The notes beneath the pieces were generated by a model. The model saw only the letters and a list, made by a program, of their open reading frames with translations. It made no database searches and was not told where the DNA came from. DNA of 64,000 nucleotides from Petaurus breviceps papuanus (Eukaryota; Chordata; Mammalia; Diprotodontia; Petauridae). The stretch spans positions 3,905,346-3,969,345 of the forward strand of contig JAMXIF010000222.1 of assembly GCA_028583685.1 (NCBI GenBank). The letters run 5' to 3'. Positions 62,930 through 64,000 of this stretch are shown piece by piece. Positions within the stretch are counted from its first letter, which is position 1. Every line of letters starts with the position of its first letter. Both the position numbers and the translations under genes were made by a program.

Positions 62930-63270
62930 AGTGAATGGAGAGCTGGCCTTGGACCCTGGAAGCTCTGGACTCAGGGTACACCTCTGACACCTAATGGGCC
63001 ATTCACTCTTCTCCATCCCAGGGGGCAGCCTGAGGGCCAGGAGGGAGGCTTCAGGAGGCAGGTGCAGGTTCTCACTATCTGAGAGTAGGTGGATAACTTC
63101 AGGCTACTCACCTGACCTCCATGCGCCTCCGTTTCCTCCTCCCTAAAATGAGGACAGCAGCAGCTCTAGCATTTTCACCATAGGGTGACTGCCAGCTGTA
63201 GCTGAGATCATGAGTGTGAAAGACTTTGCAAACCTTGAGGCACCATGTAAAAGGGCTTATTATTATTATT
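62930..63270 (+). mobile_element. MIR/Ther-1 SINE, sense, with internal unrelated DNA
   Basis: 'gagctggccttggaccctgg' and 'ctctgacacctaatgggcc', then unrelated DNA (about 63000-63100), then 'gtttcctcctccctaaaatgag' and 'gaaagactttgcaaaccttgagg'. Confidence 0.55.
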
Positions 63271-63434
63271 CCATAAGGAAATAATTTTTAACAACTCTGC
63301 CTCTCACCTTAAGGTATATATATGGTCAAGGGGAGCATAGCACAGCCGATCAGGGATCCCCTGAGTCTGTCTTTAGATTGATGAGATTATAGCATGGCCC
63401 AGAGCTAGTGAGATGTAAGAGACTGAAGTATCTT

Positions 63435-63700
63435 CTACCTAGCAGTGCAGTGGGTAGAGCACTGGATGTTGAGTCAGAAAGACCTGAGTTCAAATCTGAC
63501 CTCAAACACTTAGTAGCTCTATGACCTTGGGGAAATCATTTCATTTCTGTTGCCTCAGCTCAACTCAAAAAAGGAGATAATAATAATAACACTCATAATA
63601 ATCTTTTGTGAGGATTATTGTGGGGATCAAATGAGATAATATAGAAAGTGCCTAGCACAGTACTTCACAAAGGCACATAGTAGGTGCCTTTCCACACTTA
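63435..63700 (+). mobile_element. Ther-1 SINE, sense
   Basis: 'gtgggtagagcactggatgttgagtcag', B box 'gagttcaaatctg', 'ctctatgaccttggggaaatc' and 'gcctagcacagtacttcacaaaggcacatagtagg'. Confidence 0.85.
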
Positions 63701-64000
63701 CTCTATTTATTCTTTGAAAGTTCTGACCATGTGCAGTTTGTGCCAGGGTATTGACTGTTGGATGAATGCAGTGAGGATTAAATAAAACCCTTAGCCCCAC
63801 CATTTGTGGCATAGACCAAATGCAAAGTGAGCCCACGGTAAATTGTCAAGAAGAAAGGCATTCATGGAGAAAGACCCCAGCTCTTCAGGGCTTGCTTGTG
63901 CCTGTTAGCAAAAGAGGACGGGGAGGAGAGGTTTTCTTTCCATCCCTCATCAGCAATGACATCTTGGCAGCAAAAACCCATGTCCAACGGTTGAATTACT
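63701..64000. other. No recognised gene or repeat
   Basis: Still inside SLC4A5 intron 3 by inference. Confidence 0.4.

Overview
This window is mammalian nuclear DNA of marsupial type. The evidence is the repeat content: many CR1-clade L2 and L3 LINE copies, MIR/Ther-1 CORE-SINEs, MAR1-type tRNA SINEs with an RTE-like tail, RTE LINE fragments, and WSINE-like SINEs ending in 'ttaaccccaattgc' plus a poly-A tail. An Australian marsupial is my guess, but the species cannot be fixed from the sequence.

The only protein-coding gene I can support is the 5' part of SLC4A5 (electrogenic Na+/HCO3- cotransporter NBCe2) on the + strand. Three coding exons are clear: 27143-27221 (start codon), 29846-30037 and 52354-52483. 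They have matching splice phases, consensus splice sites and clear similarity to the NBCe2 N-terminus. The rest of the gene lies beyond 64000; intron 3 is still open at the window end. A candidate 5' noncoding exon ends at a GAG|GTAAGT donor at 18014/18015. Inside intron 2, a repeat-poor block (48340-49740) holds a candidate alternative first exon (48849-48975). Its three possible donors all match the phase of the exon at 52354. The layout mirrors SLC4A4, where the kidney NBCe1-A form starts from an internal promoter and splices to the homologous exon.

Region by region. 1-1.34 kb: two LTR fossils in inverted orientation. 2.5-9 kb: an L3 LINE cut by L2 and MAR1 insertions, plus MIR, RTE and MITE pieces. 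9.06-9.92 kb: a complete hAT-type element with its 8-bp target duplication and a SINE inside. 11.2-11.6 kb: CpG-rich DNA with two CTCF-like motifs. 12-27 kb: dense SINE/LINE upstream DNA with the candidate 5' exon. 27-30 kb: first two SLC4A5 coding exons. 30-52 kb: intron 2, with L2, L3 and L1 copies, a 5S rRNA pseudogene, three minisatellites that arose inside L2-derived DNA, and the alternative exon. 52.5-64 kb: intron 3, almost all L2, L3 and Ther-1.

The most unusual mobile-element signal is a heterodimeric WSINE-like SINE. Two insertions (26651-26955 and 50133-50437) each carry two different arms inside a single pair of target-site duplications. The left arm also occurs alone at 6971-7137.
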